The notes: generated by a model from the sequence alone, not told the origin. DNA of 41,098 nucleotides from Teichococcus aestuarii (GCF_003116135.1 NZ_PDOA01000011.1:118825-159922), one strand, 5' to 3'. Numbered from the stretch's first letter, positions 7,691 to 17,651 are shown. Numbers and translations are program-made.

Positions 7691-8539
7691 TCAGCCCCGC
7701 GGGTCGCCGGCGTTCGGGAAGAAGAGCTGCTCGCCGTCGATCCTGTAGCCGGCGATGGCCGCCTGCCCCTCCTGCGACACCAGCCAGTCGATGAAGGCCT
7801 GGCCCTCCGCCTGCTTCACATGCGGGTGCCGCGCCGGGTTCACCAGCATCACGCCATACTGGTTGAACAGGCGCTGGTCGCCCTCGGTGAGGATGGCGAG
7901 GCCGCGGCGGTTGCGGAAGCTGATCCAGGTGCCGCGGTCGGCCAGCAGATAGGCCTCGGCGGCGGCGGCGGTGTTCAGCGCCGGGCCCATCCCCTGCCCG
8001 ATCTCCTTGTACCAGCCGCCGCCGGTGGCCGCCGGGTCGATCCCCGCCTGGCGCCACAGCCGCAGCTCGGCCGCATGGGTGCCGGAGCGGTCGCCGCGGC
8101 TGATGAAGGCCGCCTTCCTCTCCGCGATGGCCTTCAGCGCGGCGGCGATGTCGGCGCCGGCGGCGCGCACCCCCGCCGGGTCCGCCTTCGGCCCGGCCAG
8201 CACGAAGTCGTTGTACATCACGGGATAGCGGCGCGTCGCATAGCCCTCGGCGACGAACTTCTCCTCCGCCGCCCGGTCGTGCACGAAGACCACGTCGGCA
8301 TCGCCGCGCCGGCCGACATCGAGCGCCTGCCCGGTGCCCAGCGCCACCACGCGCACGGCGATGCCCGTCTTCCCCGTGAAGATCGGCAGGATATGGCCGA
8401 ACAGGCCGGATTGCTCGGTGGAGGTGGTGGAGGAGACGGTGATGCTGCGCTCCTGCGCCAGGGAGGGCGACAGGGGCGGCAGGCTGGCGAGCAGCCCCGC
8501 GAGCAAGGGCAGCAGGGGCAGGAAGAGGCGGCGGCGCAT
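7691..8539 (-). CDS. tupA: Tungstate (or molybdate) ABC transporter substrate-binding protein, TupA type
   Basis: A 282-residue periplasmic oxyanion-binding protein. A signal peptide (MRRRLFLPLLPLLAGLLASL...LAQ) is followed by the TupA signature VSSTTSTEQSGLFGHILPIF, which lines the anion site. Further family features are GDADVVFVHDRAAEEKFVAEG, YNDFVLAGPKADPAGV, FISRGDRSGTHAAELRLW and a late NQYGVMLVNP. TupA proteins bind tungstate very tightly. The permease and ATPase genes (tupB, tupC) are not next to it in this window, which is unusual. Nearby fdhD and mobA and the divergent sensor-type regulator fit a role in W/Mo supply. Tungstate against molybdate cannot be decided from sequence alone. 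Confidence 0.87.
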   Translation of the reverse strand: MRRRLFLPLLPLLAGLLASLPPLSPSLAQERSITVSSTTSTEQSGLFGHILPIFTGKTGIAVRVVALGTGQALDVGRRGDADVVFVHDRAAEEKFVAEGYATRRYPVMYNDFVLAGPKADPAGVRAAGADIAAALKAIAERKAAFISRGDRSGTHAAELRLWRQAGIDPAATGGGWYKEIGQGMGPALNTAAAAEAYLLADRGTWISFRNRRGLAILTEGDQRLFNQYGVMLVNPARHPHVKQAEGQAFIDWLVSQEGQAAIAGYRIDGEQLFFPNAGDPRG

Positions 8540-8570
8540 GGGCTCTGGCTCCGGTCCGGCATTTTGTCTC

Positions 8571-8652
8571 GGGCAGGCAAACTGACACGGCAGGCGCTGG
8601 CGGGGAGCCGCCCCATTCCCTAGCATCCGCCGCCACCTGCCGGAGCCTGCCG
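8571..8652. promoter_or_regulatory. Possible operator array between tupA and its divergent regulator
   Basis: Within the 117-base divergent gap there are four similar octamers. GGGCAGGC (8571-8578) and CGGCAGGC (8588-8595) lie in one orientation near tupA. CCTGCCGG (8636-8643) and GCCTGCCG (8645-8652) lie in the inverse orientation near the regulator start. Their symmetry and position suit binding by the helix-turn-helix protein encoded at 8657, but the motif is short and GC-rich, so chance is not excluded. Confidence 0.3.
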
Positions 8653-8656
8653 CCTG

Positions 8657-9532
8657 ATGCCGGAATTTCTCACCCTGAAGGAAGCCGCGCGGCTGCTGCG
8701 CCTGTCCGAGCGTGCCCTGTATGACCTGGCCCGGCAGCAGCGCCTGCCGGCGGTGATCCTGGCCGGCAAGTGGATCTTCCCGCGCGACCTGCTGCTGCGC
8801 TGGATGAGCCGCGCCGCCGGGCCGGAGGCGGCCCGCCTCGCCCCGCCCGCCATCCTGGCCGGCAGCCACGACCCGCTGCTGGACTGGGCGGTGCGGCAAT
8901 CCGGCTGCGGCCTGGCCATCGCCGCGGGCGGCAGCCTGATGGGGCTGGAGACCCTGGCCGCCGGCCGCGCCCTGGCCGCCGCCACCCACCTGCCGGACCC
9001 CGATGGCGGCGCCTTCAACGAGGCCACGGTGCGCGACCTGCTGCCGGACGCGCAGGCGGTGGGGCTGGTCTGGGCCTGGCGCGAGCAGGGGCTGATCCTG
9101 CCCGCCGGCAACCCGCAGGCGGTGCGCGGCATCGCCGACCTGGCGCGGCCGGGACTGCGCGTGGCCGGGCGCCAGCCGCGCGCCGGCAGCCACCTGCTGC
9201 TGCTGCACCTGCTGGCCGAGGCGCAGATCCGGCTGGACTCCCTCCGCTTCCTGGCCGAGCCCGCCATGGCGGAGGACGAGGTGGCCGCCGCCGTGGCCGA
9301 GGGCCGTGCCGAGGCCGGCTTCGGCATCCGTGCCGAGGCGGCGGCGCGCGGGCTGCACTTCCTGCCGCTGATCCGCGAGCGCTTCGACCTCGTGGCGCGG
9401 GCGCAGGACTGGTTCGGGCCGGAGCTGCAGGCGCTGCTCCGCTTCACCCGCACGCCCGGCTTCGCGGCGCGGGCGGAGCGGCTGAGCGGCTACGACATCG
9501 CCGCCTGCGGCAGCGTGGCTTTCCGGGTCTAG
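8657..9532 (+). CDS. One-component regulator: helix-turn-helix plus substrate-binding-protein-like domain
   Basis: A 291-residue protein without a signal peptide. Residues 4-50 form an excisionase/MerR-like DNA-binding helix-turn-helix (LTLKEAARLLRLSERALYDL, then AVILAGKWIFPRDLLLRWM). Residues ~60-285 resemble a periplasmic binding protein kept in the cytoplasm: ILAGSHDPLLDWAV, GGSLMGLETLAAGRALAAATHL, PDPDGGAFNE, LARPGLRVAGRQPRAGSHLL, AGFGIRAEAA. Known relatives place such a sensor beside molybdate/tungstate uptake genes, where the ligand domain is thought to sense the oxyanion. Transcribed divergently from tupA, it probably controls it. Whether it represses or activates cannot be seen. Confidence 0.85.
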   Translation: MPEFLTLKEAARLLRLSERALYDLARQQRLPAVILAGKWIFPRDLLLRWMSRAAGPEAARLAPPAILAGSHDPLLDWAVRQSGCGLAIAAGGSLMGLETLAAGRALAAATHLPDPDGGAFNEATVRDLLPDAQAVGLVWAWREQGLILPAGNPQAVRGIADLARPGLRVAGRQPRAGSHLLLLHLLAEAQIRLDSLRFLAEPAMAEDEVAAAVAEGRAEAGFGIRAEAAARGLHFLPLIRERFDLVARAQDWFGPELQALLRFTRTPGFAARAERLSGYDIAACGSVAFRV

Positions 9533-9640
9533 AGCAGATCGCGAGCAGGCTGCTTCGCCTGATCGCGTGAAGATGCTCGTGGAAACAATGAGCCAGAGCC
9601 TTTTCTGTGAGCCAGTGCGAACGGAAAAGGCTCTAGGCCG
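9533..9640. repeat. Intergenic palindromic element between convergent genes
   Basis: This gap holds two hairpins. CAGGC (9546-9550) pairs with GCCTG (9557-9561), flanked by two direct GATCGCG copies and by GAGCA/TGCTC ends. AGAGCCTTTTC (9595-9605) pairs exactly with GAAAAGGCTCT (9624-9634). The second can serve both converging genes as a terminator. The composite looks like a dispersed intergenic repeat rather than a simple terminator, but I see only one copy here. Confidence 0.5.
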
Positions 9641-10723
9641 TCACTTCTCGCAGCGGACGAACACCGTGCCCCGGTTGGCCAGCTCGCCGATGTCGGCGAC
9701 GCTGCGCTCCGCGCCCGCGCTGGGGGCGGTCTGCGGCGTGATCTGGGCGCGGCGGAGGAATTCCTGCGCCACCGCGCCCTTCACCGCGAAGTTCACGTTC
9801 TGCGGGATGTCGCCGGTGCGCTTGGCGATGTTCTGCGCGTGCAGCTTGCTCACCACCACGCCGACGATGTGGCCCTGCATGTCCAGCAGCGGGCCGCCGG
9901 AATTGCCCGGCTGCACCTCGGCGCTGATCTGGTAGTGGTTGGGGTTGTTGCCGAGGCCGTTCAGCCCGTTCACCTCGCCCCGCGTCAGCTTGGGGTCGGA
10001 GGAGAGCAGCCCGGCCAGCGGGAAGCCGAAGGCGATGACACCCTCGCCCCGCCGCACCTCGGGGCTGGCGCGGAAGGGCAGCGGCTCGCCCGGGTCGCCC
10101 GGCACGGCCAGCAGGGCGAGGTCGATGCCGGCATCCACCCGCGCGGGCGGCACGGCGGGCAGCGTCCGCCCGTCGGCGGTGCGGACGAAGATGCGGTCGC
10201 AGCCATCCACCACGTGATGGTTGGTCAGCACCCGGTCGGTGGCCACGACGAAGCCGGTGCCGGAGGCGGCGCGCGCCTTGGGGTCCGGCTGGCCGGCGGC
10301 CGGGCGGCTGGGCGCGGCGCGCAGCGCGGCCTCCTCCACCACCACGCGCGGCTCGGCGCAGATGTCGCGGTCCCGCAGCACCGCCACCCGGCCATCCGCC
10401 ACGGTCAGGCGGATGTCGAAGCGGCAGCCGGCCTCGGCGCGGGTGCGCAGGGTGAAGGATTTGTCGGTCGGCATCGGCCGCGGCAGGGTGTTGGCCCCCC
10501 AGTCGGCGCGGCCGCTGCGCACCGCCTGCAGGCTGGTGGCGTCCTGCCCGGTGCGGTTGACGAGCTGGAGCCGGTTGCCCGCCTCCGCCGGGGCGGCGGG
10601 AGCCGGTGCCGTGGGGGCCGTGGCAGCGGGAGCCGGTGCCGTGAAGGCCGGTGCCGGGGAACCCTGCGCCAGCGTGGTGGCGGGCAGGGCGAGGAAGGCG
10701 CAGAGCAGGGCGGTGCGGTGCAT
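9641..10723 (-). CDS. Secreted trypsin-like serine protease (S1C/Deg-like)
   Basis: A 360-residue exported protease. A signal peptide (MHRTALLCAFLALPATTLAQ) leads into an Ala/Pro linker (residues 21-48). A small domain follows (NRLQLVNRTGQDATSLQAV ... CRFDIRLTVADGRVAVLRD, with Cys100 and Cys122), of a type seen in other alphaproteobacterial exported proteins. The trypsin-fold domain has His170 in TNHHVVDGC, Asp201 in DAGIDLALL and Ser275 in PGNSGGPLL, a complete catalytic triad. There is no PDZ domain after it, unlike DegP. It is divergent from copA, sharing a 117-base gap. Likely role: periplasmic protein quality control; substrate unknown. Confidence 0.88.
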   Translation of the reverse strand: MHRTALLCAFLALPATTLAQGSPAPAFTAPAPAATAPTAPAPAAPAEAGNRLQLVNRTGQDATSLQAVRSGRADWGANTLPRPMPTDKSFTLRTRAEAGCRFDIRLTVADGRVAVLRDRDICAEPRVVVEEAALRAAPSRPAAGQPDPKARAASGTGFVVATDRVLTNHHVVDGCDRIFVRTADGRTLPAVPPARVDAGIDLALLAVPGDPGEPLPFRASPEVRRGEGVIAFGFPLAGLLSSDPKLTRGEVNGLNGLGNNPNHYQISAEVQPGNSGGPLLDMQGHIVGVVVSKLHAQNIAKRTGDIPQNVNFAVKGAVAQEFLRRAQITPQTAPSAGAERSVADIGELANRGTVFVRCEK

Positions 10724-10803
10724 GACGGGCGGGATGTTCTCTCTCGGCGGCTCCGGGTCAATGGCCAGCCCCGCGCTTCCGGCGAGGTTTCCGCATTCGC
10801 CCC

Positions 10804-10834
10804 TTGACCTTCCCATAATGGGAATCCCCATCTT
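10804..10834 (+). promoter_or_regulatory. CueR-type copper-responsive promoter of copA
   Basis: TTGACC (10804-10809) and CATCTT (10829-10834) are separated by 19 bases, the over-long spacing typical of MerR-family promoters. The spacer contains the perfect dyad TTCCCAT-A-ATGGGAA (10810-10824). The -35 TTGACC followed by CTTCCC closely resembles known CueR sites. The regulator is encoded two genes... downstream in the same operon (13210). The predicted start falls on or next to the copA ATG at 10841. Confidence 0.75.
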
Positions 10835-10840
10835 GGCGCC

Positions 10841-13209
<2,369 letters not shown>

Positions 13210-13213
<4 letters not shown>

Positions 13214-13599
13214 ACATCGGCGAGGCGGCGCGGCGCTCCGGCCTCAGCGCCAAGATGATCCGCCACTACGAGGCGGAGGGGCTGCTGACGGCACGGCGCC
13301 TGGCCAATGGCTACCGCGACTACGCGGAGGCCGACATCGCGGTGCTGCGCTTCATCCGCCACGCCCGGGCGCTCGCCTTCCCGCTGGAGGATGTGCGCCG
13401 CCTGCTGGCGCTGTGGCGGGACCGCCACCGCGCCAGCGCCGATGTGCGGCGCATCGCGCTCGACCATGTCGCGGCGCTGGAGGCCAAGGCGGAGGCGATG
13501 CAGGCCATGGCCCGCTCGCTGCGCCACCTGGCCGCCCACTGCCACGGCGATGCCCGCCCCGACTGCCCCATCCTGGACGAACTGGAGAAGCTGCCATGA
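13210..13599 (+). CDS. cueR: Cu(I)-responsive MerR-family regulator CueR
   Basis: A 129-residue MerR-family activator. The N-terminal winged helix-turn-helix is canonical (MNIGEAARRSGLSAKMIRHY, then ANGYRDYAEADIAVLRFIRH). A dimerisation helix follows (residues ~80-108). The C-terminal metal loop has CHGDARPDC, the two-Cys arrangement that binds a single Cu(I) or Ag(I) in CueR. It overlaps copA by ATGA and copZ by ATGA, so it is translated as part of the operon it controls, giving autoregulation. The expected target is the promoter at 10804-10834. Confidence 0.95.
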
Positions 13600-13799
13600 C
13601 CGAGACCCACACCCTGACCGTGCAGGGCATGAGCTGCGGCCACTGCGTGCGCGCCGTGACCGAGGCGATCCGCGCCGAGGACCCGAAGGCGGAGGTGGCG
13701 GTGGACCTCGCCGCCGGCACGGTGCGCGCCGCCACCGGCCTGCCGCGCGCGCGCGTCGCCGCGCTGGTGGCGGAGGAAGGCTACACCGTCACCGGTTGA
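13596..13799 (+). CDS. copZ: Copper chaperone CopZ-like (heavy-metal-associated domain)
   Basis: A 67-residue single HMA domain of ferredoxin-like fold. The metal motif GMSCGHC sits near the N-terminus (MTETHTLTVQGMSCGHCVRA), followed by the usual helix, VAVDLAAGTVRAA strand and a late EEGYTV. Such proteins hand Cu(I) to CopA in the cytoplasm. It starts inside the cueR stop codon (ATGA), so it is translationally coupled. Immediately after its stop begins a 20-bp tandem repeat whose last 11 bases resemble the end of this gene. Confidence 0.94.
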   Translation: MTETHTLTVQGMSCGHCVRAVTEAIRAEDPKAEVAVDLAAGTVRAATGLPRARVAALVAEEGYTVTG

Positions 13800-13800
13800 A

Positions 13801-13880
13801 GCGTGCGGGCACCGGCTGAAGCGCGCGGGCACCGGCTGAAGCGCGCGGGCACCGGCTGAAGCGCGCGGGCACCGGCTGAA
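13801..13880. repeat. 20-bp tandem repeat, four copies, directly after copZ
   Basis: The unit gcgcgcgggcaccggctgaa is repeated four times head to tail; only the first copy differs by one base (gcgTgc). A partial fifth copy (GCGCGC) follows. The last 11 bases of the coding end of copZ (CACCGGTTGAA, 13790-13800, with the stop codon) match the unit's end with one mismatch, so the array may have grown by duplication of the copZ 3' end. A short GC hairpin (13883-13898) and T-rich DNA follow. Confidence 0.95.
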
Positions 13881-13961
13881 GCGCGCCGGCCGCGGCGCCT
13901 TCAGACTTTCTTCAGGGAAGCATGGCAGGAATCCCCGGCATCTGCGGGCGGAGGATCTGGC

Positions 13962-14510
13962 ATGAGCGGTCTCTGGAAAAACCCCACCCTGCCGGGCACG
14001 CCCGGCGCGGGCCCCGGCATCGTGCCGGGCGGCTGGCGCAGCCCCTCGCCACTGGCCGACTACCAGCAGGCCCGCTTCACCGGCTATGGCGGCACCGATG
14101 TGCACCAGGCGGCGCCGCCACCGCCGCCGGCCGCGCTCAACCCCATCCTCAACCGCCTGCGGGACGACCTCGCCCAGCTTGTCGAATCGCACCGGGATTT
14201 CTTTTCCCGCAATGCCGAGATGGATGCGCGCGCCCTCACCCGCACCCGCCAGGGCTGGGCCGTCACCTGGCGCCGCTGGGCGCTGGACGATCTGGGAGAG
14301 CAGGTGGCGGAGACGCGCGGCGTCTTCGTCATCCACCGCGGCGACAGCTTCCACCACCGCCTCTTCCTCGACCGGAACGGGCAGCAATTGCTGGCCGTGC
14401 AGCCGCGGGACCCGCTCTCGCCGATGCGCTACCGCAAGCTCAGCCCCAGCACCGATCTCTGCGACCTCTACGGCCCCTTCGCCCGCCTCGCGGACAGCCC
14501 GCTCGGCTGA
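13962..14510 (+). CDS. Unknown protein, 182 residues
   Basis: GGAGG lies seven bases before the ATG, a strong ribosome binding site. Residues 1-60 are Pro/Gly-rich and probably disordered (MSGLWKNPTLPGTPGAGPGI). The rest is a globular domain with helices (LNRLRDDLAQLVESHRDFF) and a strand-rich C-terminus (GVFVIHRGDSFHHRLFLDRN). No signal peptide or membrane helix is visible, and I recognise no family. It stands alone between the copper operon and a convergent acetyltransferase gene whose stop is 10 bases away. Confidence 0.7.
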   Translation: MSGLWKNPTLPGTPGAGPGIVPGGWRSPSPLADYQQARFTGYGGTDVHQAAPPPPPAALNPILNRLRDDLAQLVESHRDFFSRNAEMDARALTRTRQGWAVTWRRWALDDLGEQVAETRGVFVIHRGDSFHHRLFLDRNGQQLLAVQPRDPLSPMRYRKLSPSTDLCDLYGPFARLADSPLG

Positions 14511-14520
14511 GCGGGCGCGG

Positions 14521-15003
14521 TCAGAGCGCCTGGAACATCACCAGCGCGTCCACCTCGCCGGCCGTGGGGTGGCGGAACGCGCCCGGCAGGCGGGCCAGGA
14601 TCTCGAAGCCCATGGCCTGCCACAGCCGCACCGCCCGCTCATTGGTGCTGACCACGCAGTTGAACTGCATCGCCCGGTAGCCGCGCGCCCGGGCGTGCTC
14701 CAGCGAGTGCGCGCACATCGCCCGCGCAACGCCCCGCCCGGTGGCGGCCGCCGCGGTCATGTAGCCGCAATTGGCCACATGCGCCCCGCCCCCCGCCTGG
14801 TTGGGGCGGATGTAGTAGGTGCCGAGGATCTCGCCCCCCGCCTCCGCCACGAAGGTCTCGCGGTCCGCGCCCAGCCAGTAGGCCAGCGCCGCCGCCTCGC
14901 CCATGTCGCGCGGCAGGGCATAGGTCTCGCCGGCACGGATGGTCGGGCCGAGGATGGACCAGAGGGAAGTCTGGTCCTCGGCACGGGCGGGGCGGATCAA
15001 CAT
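14521..15003 (-). CDS. GNAT-family N-acetyltransferase
   Basis: A 160-residue GCN5-related acetyltransferase, using acetyl-CoA to acetylate an amine. The N-terminus MLIRPARAEDQTSLWSI is the usual first strand and helix. Motif A, which binds the CoA pyrophosphate, is GYMTAAAATGRGVARAM, and motif B is LWQAMGFEILARLPGAF, where the GF pair is typical. YYIRPNQAGGGAHVANCGYM forms the central strands. It resembles the subgroup with RPAxxxD starts often named after L-amino-acid acetyltransferases. Substrate unknown. The gene is divergent from the CoA-transferase gene with a 155-base gap in which I see no clear site. Confidence 0.88.
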   Translation of the reverse strand: MLIRPARAEDQTSLWSILGPTIRAGETYALPRDMGEAAALAYWLGADRETFVAEAGGEILGTYYIRPNQAGGGAHVANCGYMTAAAATGRGVARAMCAHSLEHARARGYRAMQFNCVVSTNERAVRLWQAMGFEILARLPGAFRHPTAGEVDALVMFQAL

Positions 15004-15158
15004 GCGGCGAAGCTCTCCTGCTGGAAGCCCCGGTTTAGGCAGGGCGGCGGCGCGGCGCCAGCGCGGGGGCCGGCCGGGGGGGCTTCCCGCCCCGGCGCCG
15101 CGCGTTACTCTGGCCGGGCGCCATTCCACGGCGCCACCGCCGGAGGAAACCCAGGCCC

Positions 15159-16331
15159 ATGCTGCCGCTCGCCCGCTTCACCGTGCTCGACCTCACCCGC
15201 GTCCGCTCCGGCCCCACCTGCGTGCGCCAGCTGGCCGACTGGGGCGCCAATGTCATCAAGATCGAGGCGCCGGAGGCGGTCGACACCGGCAAGGGGCTGG
15301 GCGGCGACACGCTGGGGCCGGACTACCAGAACGTCCACCGCAACAAGCGCGGCATCACGCTGAACCTGAAGTCGCCGGACGGGCTGGCGGCGTTCCGGCG
15401 GCTGGTGGCGCAGGCCGATGTGGTGGTGGAGAACTACCGCCCCGACGTGAAGGACCGCCTCGGCATCGGCTACGAGGCGCTCGCCGCCATCAACCCGCGC
15501 ATCGTGCTCGGCTCCATCTCCGGCTTCGGGCAGGACGGCCCCTATGCGAAGCGGCCCGGCTTCGACCAGATCGCCCAGGGCATGGGCGGGCTGATGAGCG
15601 TGACCGGCCTGCCCGGCCAGGGGCCGGTGCGTGCCGGCATCCCCGTGGCCGACCTCACCGCCGGGCTCTACTGCGCCATCGGCATCCTCGTCGCGCTGCT
15701 GGAGCGGGAGCAGACGGGGCGCGGCCGCTGGGTGCACACCTCGCTGCTGGAGGCGATGGTGGGCATGATGGACTTCCAGGCCACGCGCTGGACCATGAAG
15801 GGCGAGGTGCCGCAGCAGGCCGGCAACGACCACCCCACCACCATTCCCACCGGCCTGTTCCGCACCAGCGACGGCGTCATCAACATCGCCGCTGGCGGCG
15901 GCGAGATGTGGCGGCGCATCGTCGGCGTGCTCGGCATCGAGGCGGAGGCGGCCGACCCCGATCTCGCCACCGACAAGCTGCGCTCGCAGAACCGCACCAA
16001 GACCAACGCCGTGCTGCAGGCGAAGCTGGAGACGGACACCGCCGCCCACTGGATCGAGGCCTTCAACGCCGCCGGCGTGCCCTGCGGCCCGGTCTATTCC
16101 ATGGACCAGGTGTTCGACGACGCGCAGGTGCGGCATCTCGGCCTCGCCTGGCCGGTGCGCCACCCGCAGCTCGGCGAGATCAACCTGGTGCGGCCGCCCA
16201 TGCAGCTCGCCGGCGTCGAGCCGCCGCGCCAGCCGACGCCGGAGCGCGGCCAGCACACCACCTCCGTGCTGCGCGAATTCGGCTTCGCCTCGGAGGAGAT
16301 CGACACGCTCCGCGCCAAGAAGGCCATCTGA
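15159..16331 (+). CDS. Class III CoA-transferase (CaiB/BaiF family)
   Basis: A 390-residue family III enzyme that moves CoA between a CoA thioester and a carboxylic acid. Family features: VLDLTRVRSGPTCVRQLADW, GANVIKIEAPEAVDTGKG, the NKRGITLNLKSPDG segment, ADVVVENYRPDVKDRLG, and GFGQDGPYAKRPGFDQIAQG, where Asp in the PGFDQIAQ region is near the catalytic Asp position. Length and order match the family. It is four bases upstream of the tartrate-dehydratase-like gene, so the two are one transcriptional unit. Substrates of CaiB proteins vary widely and cannot be read from the sequence. Confidence 0.9.
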   Translation: MLPLARFTVLDLTRVRSGPTCVRQLADWGANVIKIEAPEAVDTGKGLGGDTLGPDYQNVHRNKRGITLNLKSPDGLAAFRRLVAQADVVVENYRPDVKDRLGIGYEALAAINPRIVLGSISGFGQDGPYAKRPGFDQIAQGMGGLMSVTGLPGQGPVRAGIPVADLTAGLYCAIGILVALLEREQTGRGRWVHTSLLEAMVGMMDFQATRWTMKGEVPQQAGNDHPTTIPTGLFRTSDGVINIAAGGGEMWRRIVGVLGIEAEAADPDLATDKLRSQNRTKTNAVLQAKLETDTAAHWIEAFNAAGVPCGPVYSMDQVFDDAQVRHLGLAWPVRHPQLGEINLVRPPMQLAGVEPPRQPTPERGQHTTSVLREFGFASEEIDTLRAKKAI

Positions 16332-16335
16332 CCCC

Positions 16336-17520
16336 ATGCGCATCACCGCCATCCGCGACGGCGTCGCGCCGATCGCCAGCGACATCGCCAACGCCTATAT
16401 CGACTTCTCGAAGATGACGGCGAGCATCGTCGCCGTCACGGTGGAGGACGGCCATGGCCGCGCCGCCACCGGCTTCGGCTTCAACTCCAACGGCCGCTAC
16501 GCCCAGCCCGGCCTGCTGCGGGAGCGCTTCATCCCGCGCCTGCTGGAGGCGCCGGAGGTGGCGCTGGCCACGCCCGAGGGCACGCTGAACCCGGCCGGCG
16601 CCTGGGCCGCCATGATGCGCAACGAGAAGCCCGGCGGGCATGGCGAGCGCTCCGTGGCGGTCGGCGTGCTGGACATGGCGCTGTGGGACGCGGCGGCGAA
16701 GCTGGAGGGCAAGCCGCTCTGGGCGCTGCTGGCCGAGCGCTACCGCCAGGGCCAGGCCGATGAGAGCGCCTGGATCTACGCCGCCGGCGGCTACTACTAC
16801 CCCGGCAAGGGCGTCGATCAGCTCGTCGAGGAGATGCGGCGCTATCTCGGCATGGGCTACTCGGTGGTGAAGATGAAGATCGGCGGCGCCCCCGGCACGC
16901 CGCTGCGCGACGCGCTGAAGGAGGACATCGCCCGCATCGAGGCGGTGCTGAAGCTGCTGGGCGGCGACGGCTCCCGCCTCTGCGTGGACGTCAACGGCCG
17001 CTTCGGCCTGCACGCGGCGCTGAGCTACGCGGCGGCGCTGGCCCCCTACAAGCTGCGCTGGTACGAGGAGCCGCTGGACCCGCTGGACTACAGCACCCAC
17101 GCCGCGCTGGCCGAGCATTATGCCGGCCCCATCGCCACCGGCGAGAACCTGTTCTCCATGCAGGATGCGCGCAACCTGATCCGCCATGGCGGGCTGCGCC
17201 CGGACCGCGACATCCTGCAGTTCGACCCCGCCCTCTCCTACGGGCTGGTGGAATATCTCCGCACGCTGGAGATGCTGGCGCAGCATGGCTGGTCGCCGCG
17301 CCGCTGCGTGCCGCATGGCGGGCACCAGTTCGCGCTCAACATCGCGGTGGGGCTCGGCCTCGGCGGCAATGAGAGCTACCCGGAGGTGTTCGCGCCCTTC
17401 GGCGGCTTCGCCGACGATACGCCGGTGCAGGAGAGCCGCATCCGCCTGCACGACACGCCCGGCATCGGCTTCGAGAAGAAGTCGGCGCTGTATGCGGTGC
17501 TGCGGACGCTGGTGGCGTAA
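16336..17520 (+). CDS. tarD: D-tartrate dehydratase-like enzyme (enolase superfamily, mandelate racemase subgroup)
   Basis: A 394-residue enolase-superfamily dehydratase. From memory it matches the characterised Bradyrhizobium D-tartrate dehydratase over its whole length: NAYIDFSKMTAS, GYGFNSNGRY-type capping loop (GFGFNSNGRYAQPGL), AAMMRNEKPGGHGERSVAVG, YAAGGYYYPGKG, the catalytic KMKIGG (Lys179/Lys181), metal ligands in DVNGRF, WYEEPLDP and ATGENLF, and PHGGHQFALNIA (His327/His330). The reaction is dehydration of D-tartrate to oxaloacetate with Mg2+. Coupling to a CoA-transferase four bases upstream is not needed for that reaction, so a related sugar-acid substrate remains possible. Confidence 0.85.
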   Translation: MRITAIRDGVAPIASDIANAYIDFSKMTASIVAVTVEDGHGRAATGFGFNSNGRYAQPGLLRERFIPRLLEAPEVALATPEGTLNPAGAWAAMMRNEKPGGHGERSVAVGVLDMALWDAAAKLEGKPLWALLAERYRQGQADESAWIYAAGGYYYPGKGVDQLVEEMRRYLGMGYSVVKMKIGGAPGTPLRDALKEDIARIEAVLKLLGGDGSRLCVDVNGRFGLHAALSYAAALAPYKLRWYEEPLDPLDYSTHAALAEHYAGPIATGENLFSMQDARNLIRHGGLRPDRDILQFDPALSYGLVEYLRTLEMLAQHGWSPRRCVPHGGHQFALNIAVGLGLGGNESYPEVFAPFGGFADDTPVQESRIRLHDTPGIGFEKKSALYAVLRTLVA

Positions 17521-17530
17521 GCCAGGAAGA

Positions 17531-17645
17531 GGTTCTTTTTTGGAAAAAAGAACCAAAAAACTTTTGTCAGTTTGGCCCGCGCCATCCACGGGCGCCGCGC
17601 CAGACTGACAAAGTCTTTTTGCTTCTTTTTCTTCAGAAAAAGAAG
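17531..17645. terminator. Triple-hairpin bidirectional terminator region
   Basis: Three inverted repeats fill the gap between the converging tarD and glycosyltransferase genes. GGTTCTTTTTT pairs exactly with AAAAAAGAACC (17531-17554). A larger imperfect stem pairs AAACTTTTGTCAGTTTGGC (starting about 17558) with GCCAGACTGACAAAGTCTTT (17599-17618). CTTCTTTTTCT pairs exactly with AGAAAAAGAAG (17622-17645). The A/T tracts lie on both strands, so both genes can terminate here. Confidence 0.7.
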
Positions 17646-17651
17646 AATGCC

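Noticed and set aside
13801-13880. Tandem repeat considered as CRISPR or as an origin iteron array
   Set aside because: Copies abut with no spacers, and there is no replication gene, DnaA box or AT-rich region nearby.
15004-15158. Searched for a regulator site between the acetyltransferase and CoA-transferase genes
   Set aside because: No convincing promoter hexamers or dyad symmetry were found by eye.
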